The notes below the pieces were generated by a model that worked only from the letters and a program-made list of their open reading frames with translations, ran no database searches and was not told the DNA's origin. A DNA stretch of 64,000 nt from Rapana venosa (taxonomy: Eukaryota; Mollusca; Gastropoda; Neogastropoda; Muricidae). Below, in pieces: positions 41,087 through 42,904 of the stretch (position 1 is the stretch's first letter; each line of letters starts with the position of its first letter). Both the position numbers and the translations under genes were made by a program. The DNA is taken from NCBI GenBank assembly GCA_028751875.1, contig CM054140.1:32431908-32495907 (forward strand). Reading direction: 5' to 3'.

Positions 41087-41770
41087 GAATGGGATAGCCT
41101 GGTGGTGACTGCATTGTGCACTGCACTCATGATCTGATGGCCAGGTTACAAACCCAGGTTCAAACCACAACAGAGATGTCTGTTCAAAGTGATTTTTCTC
41201 CAGGAGTTAACATCAATGCCAACTCCACTCCCCTGAAAGTCTTTTGGATGAGACTATAAACCCATGTCCTGAGTGTGAACACATGCAGGGCATCTTCAGC
41301 ACATGCTAAAACCTGTTCCACCTTTTAGATGAGTAGGCCATTTGCGCAGTTCAGAATGGATGACAAAATTTACAAAACCACATGCAAATGGGACTGGGTA
41401 TAAAATGCACATGAGCACTTATTCCATCATCCTCAAAATAAATAACTACACACACATTTTTCATGGCTTCTGCAACAGAAGCAAATTAATCAAGATTGAT
41501 AGCATACAATAATTATAAGTTTTTATGTAAAAGTTATAATATATCACATTAAAGACTATTGTAATTGGTAGGCATTCTTCAGTCTTGTAAGACTATGGAG
41601 TTGCGCTCTAGGTGTTTATACTCCATAAAGATTACTAGTATAACAACTGTTATGATTATACATTTATGTGAAGAGCAACTGTCATTTCAAATAACTAGTA
41701 ACAGCAACATACCAACTTTATGGGAAATGGCAAGCTCGTTATTGAGCCATCTACACAGTATGTCGGTCAT
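222..41770 (-). CDS. SPEF2: SPEF2 (sperm flagellar protein 2 / KPL2), 25 exons, 3' part outside window
   Basis: SPEF2 is a large axonemal protein of the central-pair apparatus of motile cilia and sperm flagella. Exons read from 41770 down to 222 and join without a phase conflict into about 1,131 codons. In order: CH-like (DUF1042) N-terminus at residues 1-138; charged coiled coils at 139-460 with EQREKRRR and [11 protein letters not shown]; a P-loop-like GKLFSGKTT at about 557-565; an adenylate-kinase-like segment with [10 protein letters not shown] near 758; [12 protein letters not shown] near 890; a low-complexity Lys/Ser/Pro/Glu linker at 935-1088; then the start of the C-terminal half. 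Order and motifs match vertebrate SPEF2 as I recall it, at about 1,800 residues for the full protein, so roughly the last third is missing. Each exon is flanked by AG/GT; exon 11 has internal frame breaks. An X-box lies upstream of the ATG. The call is secure; exact ends of exons 10, 11 and 22 are less so. Confidence 0.93.
507..706 (-). mobile_element. SINE fragment (shared body with tail A)
   Basis: Reverse copy from the tail (AATGGAATAAGCACACGTGTGC) through AATGGCCTACTCTTCTGAAA to the body (TGCACATGGGACCTTGGTTT). In SPEF2 intron 24. Confidence 0.75.
940..1195 (+). mobile_element. SINE-like repeat with (ATACA)n tail
   Basis: GGTGATGCACTCTCCCTGGGAAG, AATTTCACGCAAAGAAATCTG and an ATACA-rich tail match 18930-19078. 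In SPEF2 intron 24. A short reverse copy may lie at 706-790. Confidence 0.65.
1446..1600 (-). CDS. SPEF2: SPEF2 exon 24 (PEPEPEP linker and WEFVD)
   Basis: [20 protein letters not shown], then PEPEPEPE repeats, [20 protein letters not shown]. The vertebrate protein has PQPPKPGSEEWVYVNEPVPEE at this point. Acceptor CTCTGCCAG, donor GTAACC. A 4.2-kb minisatellite ends 10 bp upstream of the acceptor. Confidence 0.93.
1612..5795. repeat. 4.2-kb compound minisatellite (34-bp and 42-bp units) ending at the SPEF2 exon-24 acceptor
   Basis: About 110 units of two related types. One is 34 bp (GATGATGAGGACACTTTGTT...). The other is 42 bp (GATCACTGACCATGAGAAAC...), giving 14-residue repeats in translation. 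Both share ACTTT(G/A)TTACAGA(A/C)ACTGTT. There are higher-order duplications: a block at about 2938 recurs 438 bp on at about 3376, and the variant GACATGTTGAGG at 1781 recurs at 4077. On the transcript strand the last unit (TTTCTCATGGTCA) stops 10 bp before the AG of exon 24, so the array fills the 3' end of intron 23. Confidence 0.95.
5796..6675. other. Intron 23 of SPEF2, no further features
   Basis: Single-copy-looking sequence between the 34/42-bp array and exon 23. Short ORFs (e.g. 5987-6193 plus) have no recognisable relatives. Confidence 0.5.
6676..6804 (-). CDS. SPEF2: SPEF2 exon 23 (Lys/Ser linker)
   Basis: [40 protein letters not shown]. Very basic Ser/Lys repeat with SP-K patterns, like the GKGKKGE...KRKGSPKGK part of the vertebrate linker. 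Acceptor GTCGTCAG, donor GTACGA; phase 1 both ends. Confidence 0.86.
7290..7425 (-). mobile_element. SINE tail-B fragment with 19-bp C tract
   Basis: CGGCTAGAGCTCCCAGGTTC ACCACTGGTGAG, then poly-C (7357-7375) and GGTAGCCACATTCCCACTTC. SPEF2 intron 22, close to the exon-22 donor. Confidence 0.72.
7478..7586 (-). CDS. SPEF2: SPEF2 exon 22 (Ala/Pro/Gly linker)
   Basis: [20 protein letters not shown] then [16 protein letters not shown]. Acceptor CTCTCTGCCAG, donor GTGAGT, phase 0 in and 1 out. The open frame continues upstream, so the start is set by the strong pyrimidine tract and by the phase of exon 21. Confidence 0.82.
7776..7930. repeat. (TGTA)n microsatellite
   Basis: TATG/TGTA units with point changes, next to a short SINE tail piece (7739-7775). 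About 190 bp upstream of the SPEF2 exon-22 acceptor in transcript sense. Confidence 0.9.
8095..8495 (+). mobile_element. tRNA-derived SINE (head B, shared body, tail B)
   Basis: tRNA-like head (GGCGGCAGGACGGTTAAGAC ... GGGCTTGATTCCCAGCC, a B-box-like match), then GGATGAGACTATAAACTGAGG and AGAACATCTTG, then tail TCAAGAGCTCTAGCCGAGG. In SPEF2 intron 21. Confidence 0.85.
8547..8615 (-). CDS. SPEF2: SPEF2 exon 21 (Pro/Glu linker)
   Basis: [20 protein letters not shown] then PET; equals the LPLPTPPPAPPPEPEK region of the vertebrate linker. Acceptor AGCTTCAG, donor GTACGT; 23 codons, phase 0 both ends. Confidence 0.85.
9200..9233. repeat. Poly-C tract
   Basis: 33 C with one T. Poly-G in the SPEF2 transcript. 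Other runs of 19 or more: 7357-7375 (C), 17551-17571 (C), 21357-21379 (G), 42301-42322 (G). Confidence 0.95.
9358..9582. repeat. (TG)n then (CA)n microsatellites
   Basis: (TG)n with TA interruptions at 9358-9462, unique spacer, then (CA)n at 9535-9582. The two are inverted to each other, so could pair in RNA. SPEF2 intron 20. Confidence 0.93.
9743..9884 (-). CDS. SPEF2: SPEF2 exon 20, last acceptor of a 26-copy array
   Basis: [20 protein letters not shown] ... [12 protein letters not shown]. Matches RIxxFLDNWPxLEQWF and the following kinase-like C-terminal helix. Donor GTCTGG. Its acceptor (TGTTGTCAG) and first exon bases form the first unit of the 63-bp array immediately upstream. Confidence 0.94.
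9876..11514 (-). repeat. 63-bp minisatellite, 26 copies, each a copy of the SPEF2 exon-20 3' splice site
   Basis: The marker GATCC recurs every 63 bp from 9881 to 11456, 26 copies without a single length change. On the transcript strand each unit holds a branch-point-like CACTGAT, a T-rich stretch, TGTGTTGTCAG and then GATCACC, the first bases of exon 20. The copy at 9884/9885 is the real acceptor. Units differ by point variants (e.g. TGATGCC/TGATAAC, CTCTCT/CTCTTT) arranged in mixed order. The array fills about 1.6 kb of intron 19. Because 63 is divisible by 3, it also forms a 445-codon minus-strand ORF of 21-residue repeats that is not in the phase of exon 20. Confidence 0.97.
11515..11610 (+). 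mobile_element. SINE tail-B fragment
   Basis: AAACGGTCGCATACACAAAC ATTTCACCAATGGTAAACC TCTGAGCTCTAGCCGAGGAA. Abuts the 63-bp array. Confidence 0.75.
11648..12095 (+). mobile_element. Repeat family C, interrupted by a SINE tail fragment
   Basis: GGGCCAAAAGCTTTGTCAGT ... GGAATATGGCTGCCTATATG ... TGACCCCCAGCATGTGAAGC TGGGGCAAGTG and a CAACAACAA tail. Same family at 18345-18560, 23550-23885 and 24540-24835. A tail-B fragment (11693-11787) sits inside it. SPEF2 intron 19. Confidence 0.72.
11693..11787 (+). mobile_element. SINE tail-B fragment inside repeat C
   Basis: AACCAGTCGCACGTGCCAAA, ATCTCATCACTGGTGAACC, GGGAGCTCTAGCTGAG. Confidence 0.72.
12125..12260 (-). CDS. SPEF2: SPEF2 exon 19
   Basis: [20 protein letters not shown], then [20 protein letters not shown] and EQIQHR; the last matches the vertebrate DQIQHRI. 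Phase 1 in, 2 out. Acceptor CCTCTAG, donor GTGAGC. Confidence 0.92.
12531..12650. repeat. (CA)n microsatellite
   Basis: (CA)n to about 12600, then C-rich and CACACACA to 12640. UG-rich in the transcript, starting about 30 nt after the exon-18 donor. Confidence 0.92.
12674..12942 (-). CDS. SPEF2: SPEF2 exon 18 (adenylate-kinase-like core)
   Basis: [20 protein letters not shown] then [21 protein letters not shown] is the adenylate-kinase DGFPR-type motif with Arg replaced by Asn, so kinase activity is unlikely. Ends with a Pro-rich stretch and [20 protein letters not shown]. 269 nt; acceptor ACTACAG, donor GTAAGT. Confidence 0.95.
13470..13865 (+). mobile_element. tRNA-derived SINE (head B, shared body, tail B)
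   Basis: Head GGTGGCAGGATGGTTAGACA with TCTGGGTTTGATTGCCAGCC; body GAATGAGACTATAAACCCAGG; tail GAACCTTGGCCTTCTAGCC. In SPEF2 intron 17. Confidence 0.85.
13887..13921. repeat. (CA)n microsatellite
   Basis: Pure (CA)n; (UG)n in the SPEF2 transcript, about 24 nt after the exon-17 donor. Confidence 0.92.
13945..14048 (-). CDS. SPEF2: SPEF2 exon 17
   Basis: [20 protein letters not shown] then [15 protein letters not shown]. Matches the family AQLGAKxxxLLKKGKxIPDxLLVDIIVNAI, which resembles the lid-to-core transition of adenylate kinases. Acceptor GCTGCAG, donor GTGAGT; a minisatellite begins about 45 bp upstream of the acceptor. Confidence 0.94.
14085..14340. repeat. Imperfect 53-58-bp tandem repeat, about 4 copies
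   Basis: Units of the form ...CACCATGCATGGGGACAGGCATGTCTGTGTATG...GTGTAC. It starts about 35 bp upstream (transcript sense) of the acceptor of SPEF2 exon 17. TG/CA-rich and diverged. Confidence 0.8.
14345..15540. other. Intron 16 of SPEF2, AT-rich, nothing recognised
   Basis: AT-rich, no repeats within the window and no coding-like ORF. Confidence 0.5.
15545..15955 (+). mobile_element. tRNA-derived SINE (head B, shared body, tail B)
   Basis: Head GTGGCAGCATGGTCAAGATG with CTGAGCTCAATTCCATCC; body ATAAGACTATAAACCAAGG and AGAACATCTTGCACACACAT; tail CTAAGAGCTCTAGCCGAG. In SPEF2 intron 16. Confidence 0.85.
15960..18340. other. Intron 16 of SPEF2, continued
   Basis: AT-rich with a CA/CATG-rich patch at 17360-17500, a 21-bp C run and an A-rich stretch to 17750, and CATG/CACG repeats at 18205-18275. 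No gene seen. Confidence 0.5.
17551..17571. repeat. Poly-C tract (21 bp)
   Basis: Uninterrupted run of 21 C; G-run in the SPEF2 transcript. In an A-rich part of intron 16. Confidence 0.95.
18345..18560 (+). mobile_element. Repeat family C, 3' part
   Basis: GAGTATAGCTGCCTATGTGG TGAGGTACTTGAAAACAG, AATCTCACAGTAATTCCCAG, then CAACAACAACAACC. SPEF2 intron 16. Confidence 0.7.
18600..19078 (+). mobile_element. SINE-like repeat with (ATACA)n tail, longer copy
   Basis: Begins near GTAGTCTAGAAGTAACACGC and ends in an (ATACA)n/(ATGCA)n tail. Shares its 3' part with 940-1195 and the phrase GGATGAGACAATAAACCAAGG with the main SINE body. In SPEF2 intron 16. Confidence 0.65.
19165..19592 (+). mobile_element. 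tRNA-derived SINE (head B, shared body, tail B)
   Basis: Head GGTTGCAGAACAGTTAAGAT with TCTGAGTTCAATTCCCAGCC; body GATGAGACTATAAACTGAGG; tail TTAAGAGCTCTAGCCGAGG. Sits just upstream (genomic) of the exon-16 donor. Confidence 0.85.
19659..19858 (-). CDS. SPEF2: SPEF2 exon 16 (linker)
   Basis: Acidic, low-complexity sequence ([20 protein letters not shown] ... [12 protein letters not shown]). GC-rich against an AT-rich intron; acceptor GTTCAG, donor GTGTGT. Joins in phase to the conserved exon 17. Confidence 0.88.
19895..20008 (+). mobile_element. SINE tail-B fragment
   Basis: CATACGCAAAATCTCACAAT TGGTGAACTTCAAGG CTCTAGCTGAGG. SPEF2 intron 15, beside the exon-16 acceptor. Confidence 0.7.
20710..20808 (-). 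CDS. SPEF2: SPEF2 exon 15 (linker)
   Basis: [20 protein letters not shown] then [13 protein letters not shown]. Divergent Gly/Glu/Ala linker placed by GC content, acceptor GGGCTACAG, donor GTATGT, and phase 1 at both ends. Confidence 0.83.
21357..21379. repeat. Poly-G tract (23 bp)
   Basis: Uninterrupted run of 23 G, SPEF2 intron 14. Confidence 0.95.
21576..21621 (-). CDS. SPEF2: SPEF2 exon 14 (46-nt micro-exon)
   Basis: [15 protein letters not shown], low-complexity acidic linker. Acceptor TGTTACAG and donor GTAAGT are both strong, and only this reading keeps phase with exons 13 and 15. The sequence itself is not conserved. Confidence 0.82.
22108..22196 (-). CDS. SPEF2: SPEF2 exon 13
   Basis: [20 protein letters not shown] then [10 protein letters not shown]. 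It follows the P-loop as in nucleoside kinases and matches the vertebrate LSIDTLVQEAIxAFHDNE. Donor GTCAGT, with (TAG)n from ACT repeats just inside the intron. Confidence 0.93.
22742..23070 (+). mobile_element. tRNA-derived SINE (head A, shared body, tail A)
   Basis: Head GGGATAGCCTAGTGGTTAGA fits a Pol III A box (TRGYnnArnnGG), with a B-box-like GGATTCCATTCC. Body GGATGAGACTATAAACAGAAG; tail GGGACTGGATG ... CCTATTCCATTATCCTCAA. SPEF2 intron 12. Confidence 0.88.
23090..23270. repeat. (CA)n-rich region
   Basis: Interrupted (CA)n following a SINE; UG-rich in the SPEF2 transcript. Starts about 85 nt into intron 12 after the exon-12 donor. Confidence 0.9.
23354..23456 (-). CDS. SPEF2: SPEF2 exon 12 (P-loop-like motif)
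   Basis: Six prolines, then [29 protein letters not shown] matches the Walker A pattern GxxxxGKT, and the vertebrate protein has GKTLSGKTT here, so this is the start of the adenylate-kinase-like region. Acceptor ATTTCAG, donor GTAATT; phase 0 in, 1 out. Confidence 0.95.
23550..23885 (+). mobile_element. Repeat family C, near-complete copy
   Basis: GGCCAAAAGCTTTGTCATTT ... ATGGCTGCCTTTTACGGCAA GGTACTTGAAAACG ... GGTGACCCCCAGGTTGTTAT ... AACAGCAACAA. Probably tRNA-independent; head not recognised. SPEF2 intron 11. Confidence 0.72.
24215..24345. repeat. (AAT)n, (GGT)n and (ATG)n trinucleotide tract
   Basis: A succession of simple trinucleotide repeats next to SPEF2 exon 11. Confidence 0.85.
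24407..24487 (-). CDS. SPEF2: SPEF2 exon 11, with compensating frame breaks
   Basis: The phase carried from exon 10 is open for all 27 codons (NEG...RLFNI), but the conserved middle is in the +1 frame: [20 protein letters not shown], matching the family's LPEEM...NNCILGHILH. RLF, which should follow HIVH, is back in frame 0. So two indels cancel: one near GAAGGTGCC, one at CACGCC where CACCGCC is expected. The boundaries (acceptor GGATAG, donor GTCATC) are chosen by phase and are weak. Either these are consensus sequence errors or the lineage has a compensated frameshift. Moderately sure that this is the exon; unsure of its true sequence. Confidence 0.6.
24540..24835 (+). mobile_element. Repeat family C, indel-rich copy
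   Basis: GGCCAAAAGCTGTTCAGGTA ... GGGTATGGCTGCTATGAGGC GGGGTACTG ... GGTGACCCCCGGTGTAAAGC ... AACAACAAC. Compared with 23550-23885 it has many single-base gaps, a point used in the exon-11 finding. Confidence 0.68.
25215..25315 (-). mobile_element. SINE tail-B fragment
   Basis: TGGCTAGAGCTGCAAGGTTC, GAGTATGCAACTG, AAGGTAGCTGCATTCCACCT. Reverse. Confidence 0.7.
25340..25705 (+). mobile_element. SINE with head A and tail B (hybrid)
   Basis: GGGGATTTTTCCTCTGGAGT (head-A side), body GGATAAGACTATATAAGCTC, then GAATGCAGCTACCTTCATGG and tail CCTCACAGCTCTAGCTGAGG. Just upstream (genomic) of SPEF2 exon 10. Confidence 0.8.
25950..26112 (-). CDS. SPEF2: SPEF2 exon 10
   Basis: [23 protein letters not shown], then an acidic stretch and [11 protein letters not shown]. 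Matches NNLIPxKLMxDWxxLFxxxxPxYE and DYxEYK of the family. I end the exon at donor GTGCGA, which keeps phase 0; a GTTAGG a few bases on is a weaker alternative. Confidence 0.9.
26282..26610. repeat. About 55-60-bp AT-rich minisatellite, about 6 copies
   Basis: Units contain GTCTAGTTGTCTGAT(C/A)AATATATACACA followed by TTTGTTTCTCATATT. It lies in SPEF2 intron 9, about 170 bp upstream of the exon-10 acceptor. Confidence 0.88.
26645..26742 (-). mobile_element. SINE tail-B fragment
   Basis: CCGCTAGAGCTCTGAGGTTC ACCAATGGTAAG, TTTTTGCCCACCATTACGG. Reverse. Confidence 0.72.
26875..27125 (+). mobile_element. Unclassified interspersed repeat (GGTAAAGGTAAAGG type)
   Basis: Begins GGTAAAGGGTAAAGGTAAAG, then GAGTCCCATAACCTATAAGG, a GC-rich centre GGGCGGCGCCCATCTCC and TTTACAGCTGTAAACTAGC. 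No coding part. Its sharp GC contrast marks it as inserted in SPEF2 intron 9. Confidence 0.5.
27365..27510. repeat. (CA)n-rich region
   Basis: Interrupted (CA)n ending 8 bp from the donor of SPEF2 exon 9; UG-rich in the transcript. Confidence 0.9.
27519..27706 (-). CDS. SPEF2: SPEF2 exon 9
   Basis: Ends [20 protein letters not shown] then AEYRQLTE, matching the family pattern HYxxCxEIxxQIxDxxxKVAxYRxLT. Preceded by a Gln/Glu-rich helix. Acceptor GTCTGCAG, donor GTAAGC, followed at once by UG-rich intron. Confidence 0.94.
28200..28475 (-). mobile_element. SINE fragment (body and tail B), reverse
   Basis: AGAGCTCTGAGGTTCACCAA, AATGGCCTACTCTTCCAGAA, GGGGCCTCAGTTTATAGT. No head. SPEF2 intron 8. 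Confidence 0.8.
28724..28912 (-). CDS. SPEF2: SPEF2 exon 8 ([11 protein letters not shown] coiled coil)
   Basis: [20 protein letters not shown], then [16 protein letters not shown] and DAVNREA. This is very highly conserved with vertebrate SPEF2. 63 codons exactly, phase 0 at both ends; acceptor GATGCAG, donor GTGAGT. Confidence 0.96.
28990..29340 (+). mobile_element. tRNA-derived SINE (head A, shared body, tail A)
   Basis: Head with GACCTGGGTTCAAATC (B box), AGGATTTTTTCCTCTGGAGT, body, and tail GTGCTTATTCCAATATCCTC plus AAATAAAA. SPEF2 intron 7, immediately beside exon 8. Confidence 0.87.
29645..30668 (+). mobile_element. 5'-truncated non-LTR retrotransposon with frame breaks (RT C-terminus and 3' UTR)
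   Basis: Degenerate C-terminal half of a LINE reverse transcriptase: [40 protein letters not shown] (in a second frame), then [20 protein letters not shown] and [10 protein letters not shown] in a third. At least two frameshifts, so inactive. The 3' UTR (about 30340-30668) ends in a GAA-rich tail. Parts of it recur at 36078-36395 (minus) and 54195-54325 (plus). Lies in SPEF2 intron 7, antisense to the gene. Confidence 0.85.
30670..32490. other. Unassigned segment of SPEF2 intron 7, possible solo LTR
   Basis: T-rich plus-strand sequence without coding potential. 30796-32107 starts TGTGGGAATC, ends CTTGTCAACA and has AATAAA about 15 bp before the end, the layout of an LTR. No flanking duplication or second copy is seen, so the call is weak. 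Confidence 0.25.
32497..32698 (-). CDS. SPEF2: SPEF2 exon 7 (EQREKRRR coiled coil)
   Basis: Contains [20 protein letters not shown] followed by [15 protein letters not shown], one of the most conserved SPEF2 blocks ([26 protein letters not shown]). Phase 2 in, 0 out. Donor GTCAGT. Confidence 0.95.
33295..33547. repeat. (CA)n/(CATG)n-rich region
   Basis: Long interrupted (CA)n with CATGCATG blocks; UG-rich in the transcript, starting about 6 nt after the exon-6 donor. Confidence 0.9.
33552..33619 (-). CDS. SPEF2: SPEF2 exon 6
   Basis: [20 protein letters not shown] then DS; acidic helix aligned with the IKKFEALIKKDL region. Acceptor TTTTTACAG, donor GTAAAT. A (UG)n tract begins 6 nt after the donor on the transcript strand. 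Confidence 0.9.
34048..34147 (-). mobile_element. SINE tail-B fragment
   Basis: CAGCTAGAGCTCCAAGGTTC ACCAATGGTGAG, GTTTTGCCCACCATGAAGG. Reverse. SPEF2 intron 5. Confidence 0.72.
34369..34459 (-). CDS. SPEF2: SPEF2 exon 5
   Basis: Reads [20 protein letters not shown] then [10 protein letters not shown]. Compare the vertebrate segment with IPKP, LKALE and MMKKKKEAE. Acceptor TTTCTAG, donor GTAAAT. Confidence 0.92.
35325..35542 (-). CDS. SPEF2: SPEF2 exon 4 (coiled coil)
   Basis: Starts [20 protein letters not shown], joining in phase to YKE of exon 3 as in the vertebrate protein (E-RLRHM-PRQTDF). The rest is Gln/Glu/Arg-rich helix ([17 protein letters not shown]). Acceptor GCACACAG, donor GTAAGA. 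218 nt, phase 0 in, 2 out. Confidence 0.93.
36078..36395 (-). mobile_element. 3'-end fragment of the 29645 LINE family
   Basis: Reverse-strand copy of 30340-30665: shared blocks include GGGGATGCTATTTATACTGG, TGACTTGTCAGGC-type and TCATATGAGCGAAAATGCGT sequences. No coding part left. In SPEF2 intron 3. Confidence 0.85.
36955..37380 (-). mobile_element. SINE with head A and tail B (hybrid), reverse
   Basis: From 37380 down: tRNA-like head ending CTAACCACCTAGCTATCCCC (reverse of an A box), GATGTTAACTCCAGGGGGGA, body, then tail CTAGACCTCCGAGGTTCACC. SPEF2 intron 3. Confidence 0.82.
37709..37795. repeat. (TG)n microsatellite
   Basis: Pure (TG)n then GGGTG and more TG. SPEF2 intron 3. Confidence 0.92.
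37800..39160. other. Intron 3 of SPEF2, AT-rich
   Basis: Apart from the solo LINE tail at 38780-38850, nothing recognisable. Very AT-rich. Confidence 0.5.
38780..38850 (+). mobile_element. Diverged copy of the LINE 3' tail
   Basis: TTTGATTTGTTCTCACAAGA, CATAGCACTATATAAATTCC, then ATTACTATTATTATT. Solo tail in SPEF2 intron 3. Confidence 0.65.
39167..39419 (-). CDS. SPEF2: SPEF2 exon 3 (end of CH-like domain)
   Basis: Encodes residues 54-138, including [40 protein letters not shown] and TGVAMETQ. These are strongly conserved with vertebrate SPEF2. Acceptor TTTCCAG, donor GTAACA. The exon is GC-richer than its flanks. Confidence 0.95.
39815..40198 (-). mobile_element. SINE with head A and tail B (hybrid), reverse
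   Basis: Head (CTCTAACCACTAGGCTATCC), GATGTTAACTCCAGGGGGCA, body (TATAGTCTCATCCAAAGGAC) and tail ATAGAGCTCTGAGGTTCACC, all on the minus strand. SPEF2 intron 2. Confidence 0.83.
40387..40489 (-). CDS. SPEF2: SPEF2 exon 2
   Basis: Begins after acceptor TTTTCAG and ends at donor GTAAAT. Reads [20 protein letters not shown] then QDDFDKF, the core of the CH-like domain (family pattern FAKxFSSGYLxGEVLxKxxLQDDF). Phase 1 in, phase 2 out, 103 nt. Confidence 0.94.
40700..41085. repeat. (CA)n-rich region
   Basis: (CA)n at about 40705-40777 and 41049-41084 with CA-rich sequence between. SPEF2 intron 1, just before a SINE. Confidence 0.92.
41090..41450 (+). mobile_element. tRNA-derived SINE (head A, shared body, tail A)
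   Basis: GGGATAGCCTGGTGGTGACT head, CCCAGGTTCAAACC B box, body GGATGAGACTATAAACCCAT, tail GAGCACTTATTCCATCATCC. SPEF2 intron 1. Confidence 0.87.
41713..41770 (-). CDS. SPEF2: SPEF2 exon 1 (start codon)
   Basis: Encodes [19 protein letters not shown], closely matching the vertebrate start (M-x-x-ILCxWLNxEL). The ATG at 41770-41768 is the only sensible start, since the conserved residues begin at codon 3. The exon ends with one base of the next codon before donor GTATGT. 58 nt. Confidence 0.93.
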
Positions 41771-42275
41771 TCTGGATTGACCCTGAAATGGTTCTTCACG
41801 CTAAAACAATTTTTTCAAAACATCATCAACTTGAACATTCACCGTAACACCATAGCGGAAGTGGTTGTCCATGGCAACATGTCACTAGTCGTAAAATAAA
41901 GAAGAATTAACAATTTTTATATGGGTTCATAAACGGTTATTATACATATTTCAGAAAAAATATTTTGCTCCCTAAGCTAATTTTGAGAAGATGAATATCA
42001 ACAGAAAGGACAATTTTTGCGACTTACACCATTGCGAAGGGAAGCCACTCAGAGACATAGGCCTAAGGCTTGGGCCAAGATGAATCAATCGTTTTTGTGA
42101 GACTGGCCATCTCTAACTTTGACGTGTTGCAATGCATGGCTTCGCTCACCAATGAAATAAATAATCTTGGCAGATAAGATTTCTGAGGGGTATAATAGTT
42201 TCTAAAAACACAGAACACTTGACGTTCATCTTCCACGCTTGAAGCCGCCATTATAACCACCACCCCAAAAATTGG
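41771..42275 (-). promoter_or_regulatory. SPEF2 5' flank / probable promoter
   Basis: Non-repetitive sequence between the SPEF2 start codon and a poly-G tract. It carries the X-box at 41864-41878. No TATA box is evident near a plausible start site, and no transcript start can be fixed from sequence. A 66-codon minus-strand ORF at 42063-42263 has no recognisable relative and is not called. Confidence 0.45.
41864..41878. promoter_or_regulatory. X-box (RFX binding site) upstream of SPEF2
   Basis: GTTGTCCATGGCAAC fits the X-box RYYNYY-N3-RRNRAC at every position: half-sites GTTGTC and GGCAAC, 3-bp spacer. It lies 94-108 bp upstream of the SPEF2 ATG. RFX factors (RFX2/3, DAF-19) bind this motif in promoters of ciliary genes, typically about 100 bp from the start. 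Direct observation for the motif; RFX control is inference. Confidence 0.75.
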
Positions 42276-42322
42276 AGGGGGGGGGGGATTTTTTTTTTAA
42301 GGGGGGGGGGGGGGGGGGGGGG
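42276..42322. repeat. G-T-G homopolymer cluster
   Basis: G run (about 42276-42287), T run, then 22 G (42301-42322). Upstream of SPEF2. Confidence 0.93.
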
Positions 42323-42404
42323 TAGTTGGCTGGTTCCGTTCCCAAATCGGATAGGGCTAGTACCTTGTCAGAAGGGCCTGATGCTCTCGCGGAATGGTCT
42401 TAGA

Positions 42405-42695
42405 CTTGCTCAATTTGGTGGTTAGAGTGATGTATTCGTGATCTGCTGATCCAGGTTCGATTCTCATTCAAGAGGATTTTTTCCTCTGGAGTTAATTTCA
42501 GTGTAGACTCCACCCTCCCCAAAAGTCCTTGGATGAGACTATAAACCGAGGTCCCGAGTGCGAACGCACGCAGAACATCTTGCGCACACGTTAAAACCCG
42601 TTCCGTAAGAGATGACAACATTCACAAAACTGCATACACATGGGGACTGAATGAAAAAAAAGCACATGAGTGCTTATTCCATTATACTCGAAAAG
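42405..42695 (+). mobile_element. tRNA-derived SINE (head A, shared body, tail A)
   Basis: CCAGGTTCGATTCTCATTCA B box, AGGATTTTTTCCTCTGGAGT, body GGATGAGACTATAAACCGAGG, tail GAGTGCTTATTCCATTATAC. Intergenic. Confidence 0.87.
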
Positions 42696-42734
42696 CTAGA
42701 GAGACAATTTGTTTTATATGATAAGAATCCCTTT

Positions 42735-42835
42735 CATGTCTTTTTACAAAAGACTTTTATTTTATCATTTCATGTCTTTTTACAAAAGACATGTCTTTTT
42801 ACAAAAGACTTTTATTTTATCATTTCATCATATAC
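42735..42835. repeat. Short tandem palindromes (three hairpins)
   Basis: GTCTTTTTACAAAAGAC, an inverted repeat with 7-bp arms and a 3-nt loop, occurs at 42738-42754, 42774-42790 and 42793-42809. It sits within an imperfect direct repeat that includes TTTTATTTTATCATTTCAT. It lies just 3' of a SINE tail, between SPEF2 and the LINE remnant. Confidence 0.8.
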
Positions 42836-42904
42836 AGCTAGACAATCAAGTCTCTTTCCCTCACACTGTAATAATTTTTGCTGCGTTTTTAGAAAAGTGA
42901 TAAT

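Noticed and set aside
42063..42263. 66-codon minus-strand ORF as an upstream SPEF2 exon
   Set aside because: SPEF2 homology starts with the ATG of exon 1 at 41770; this ORF has no match and no clear donor.
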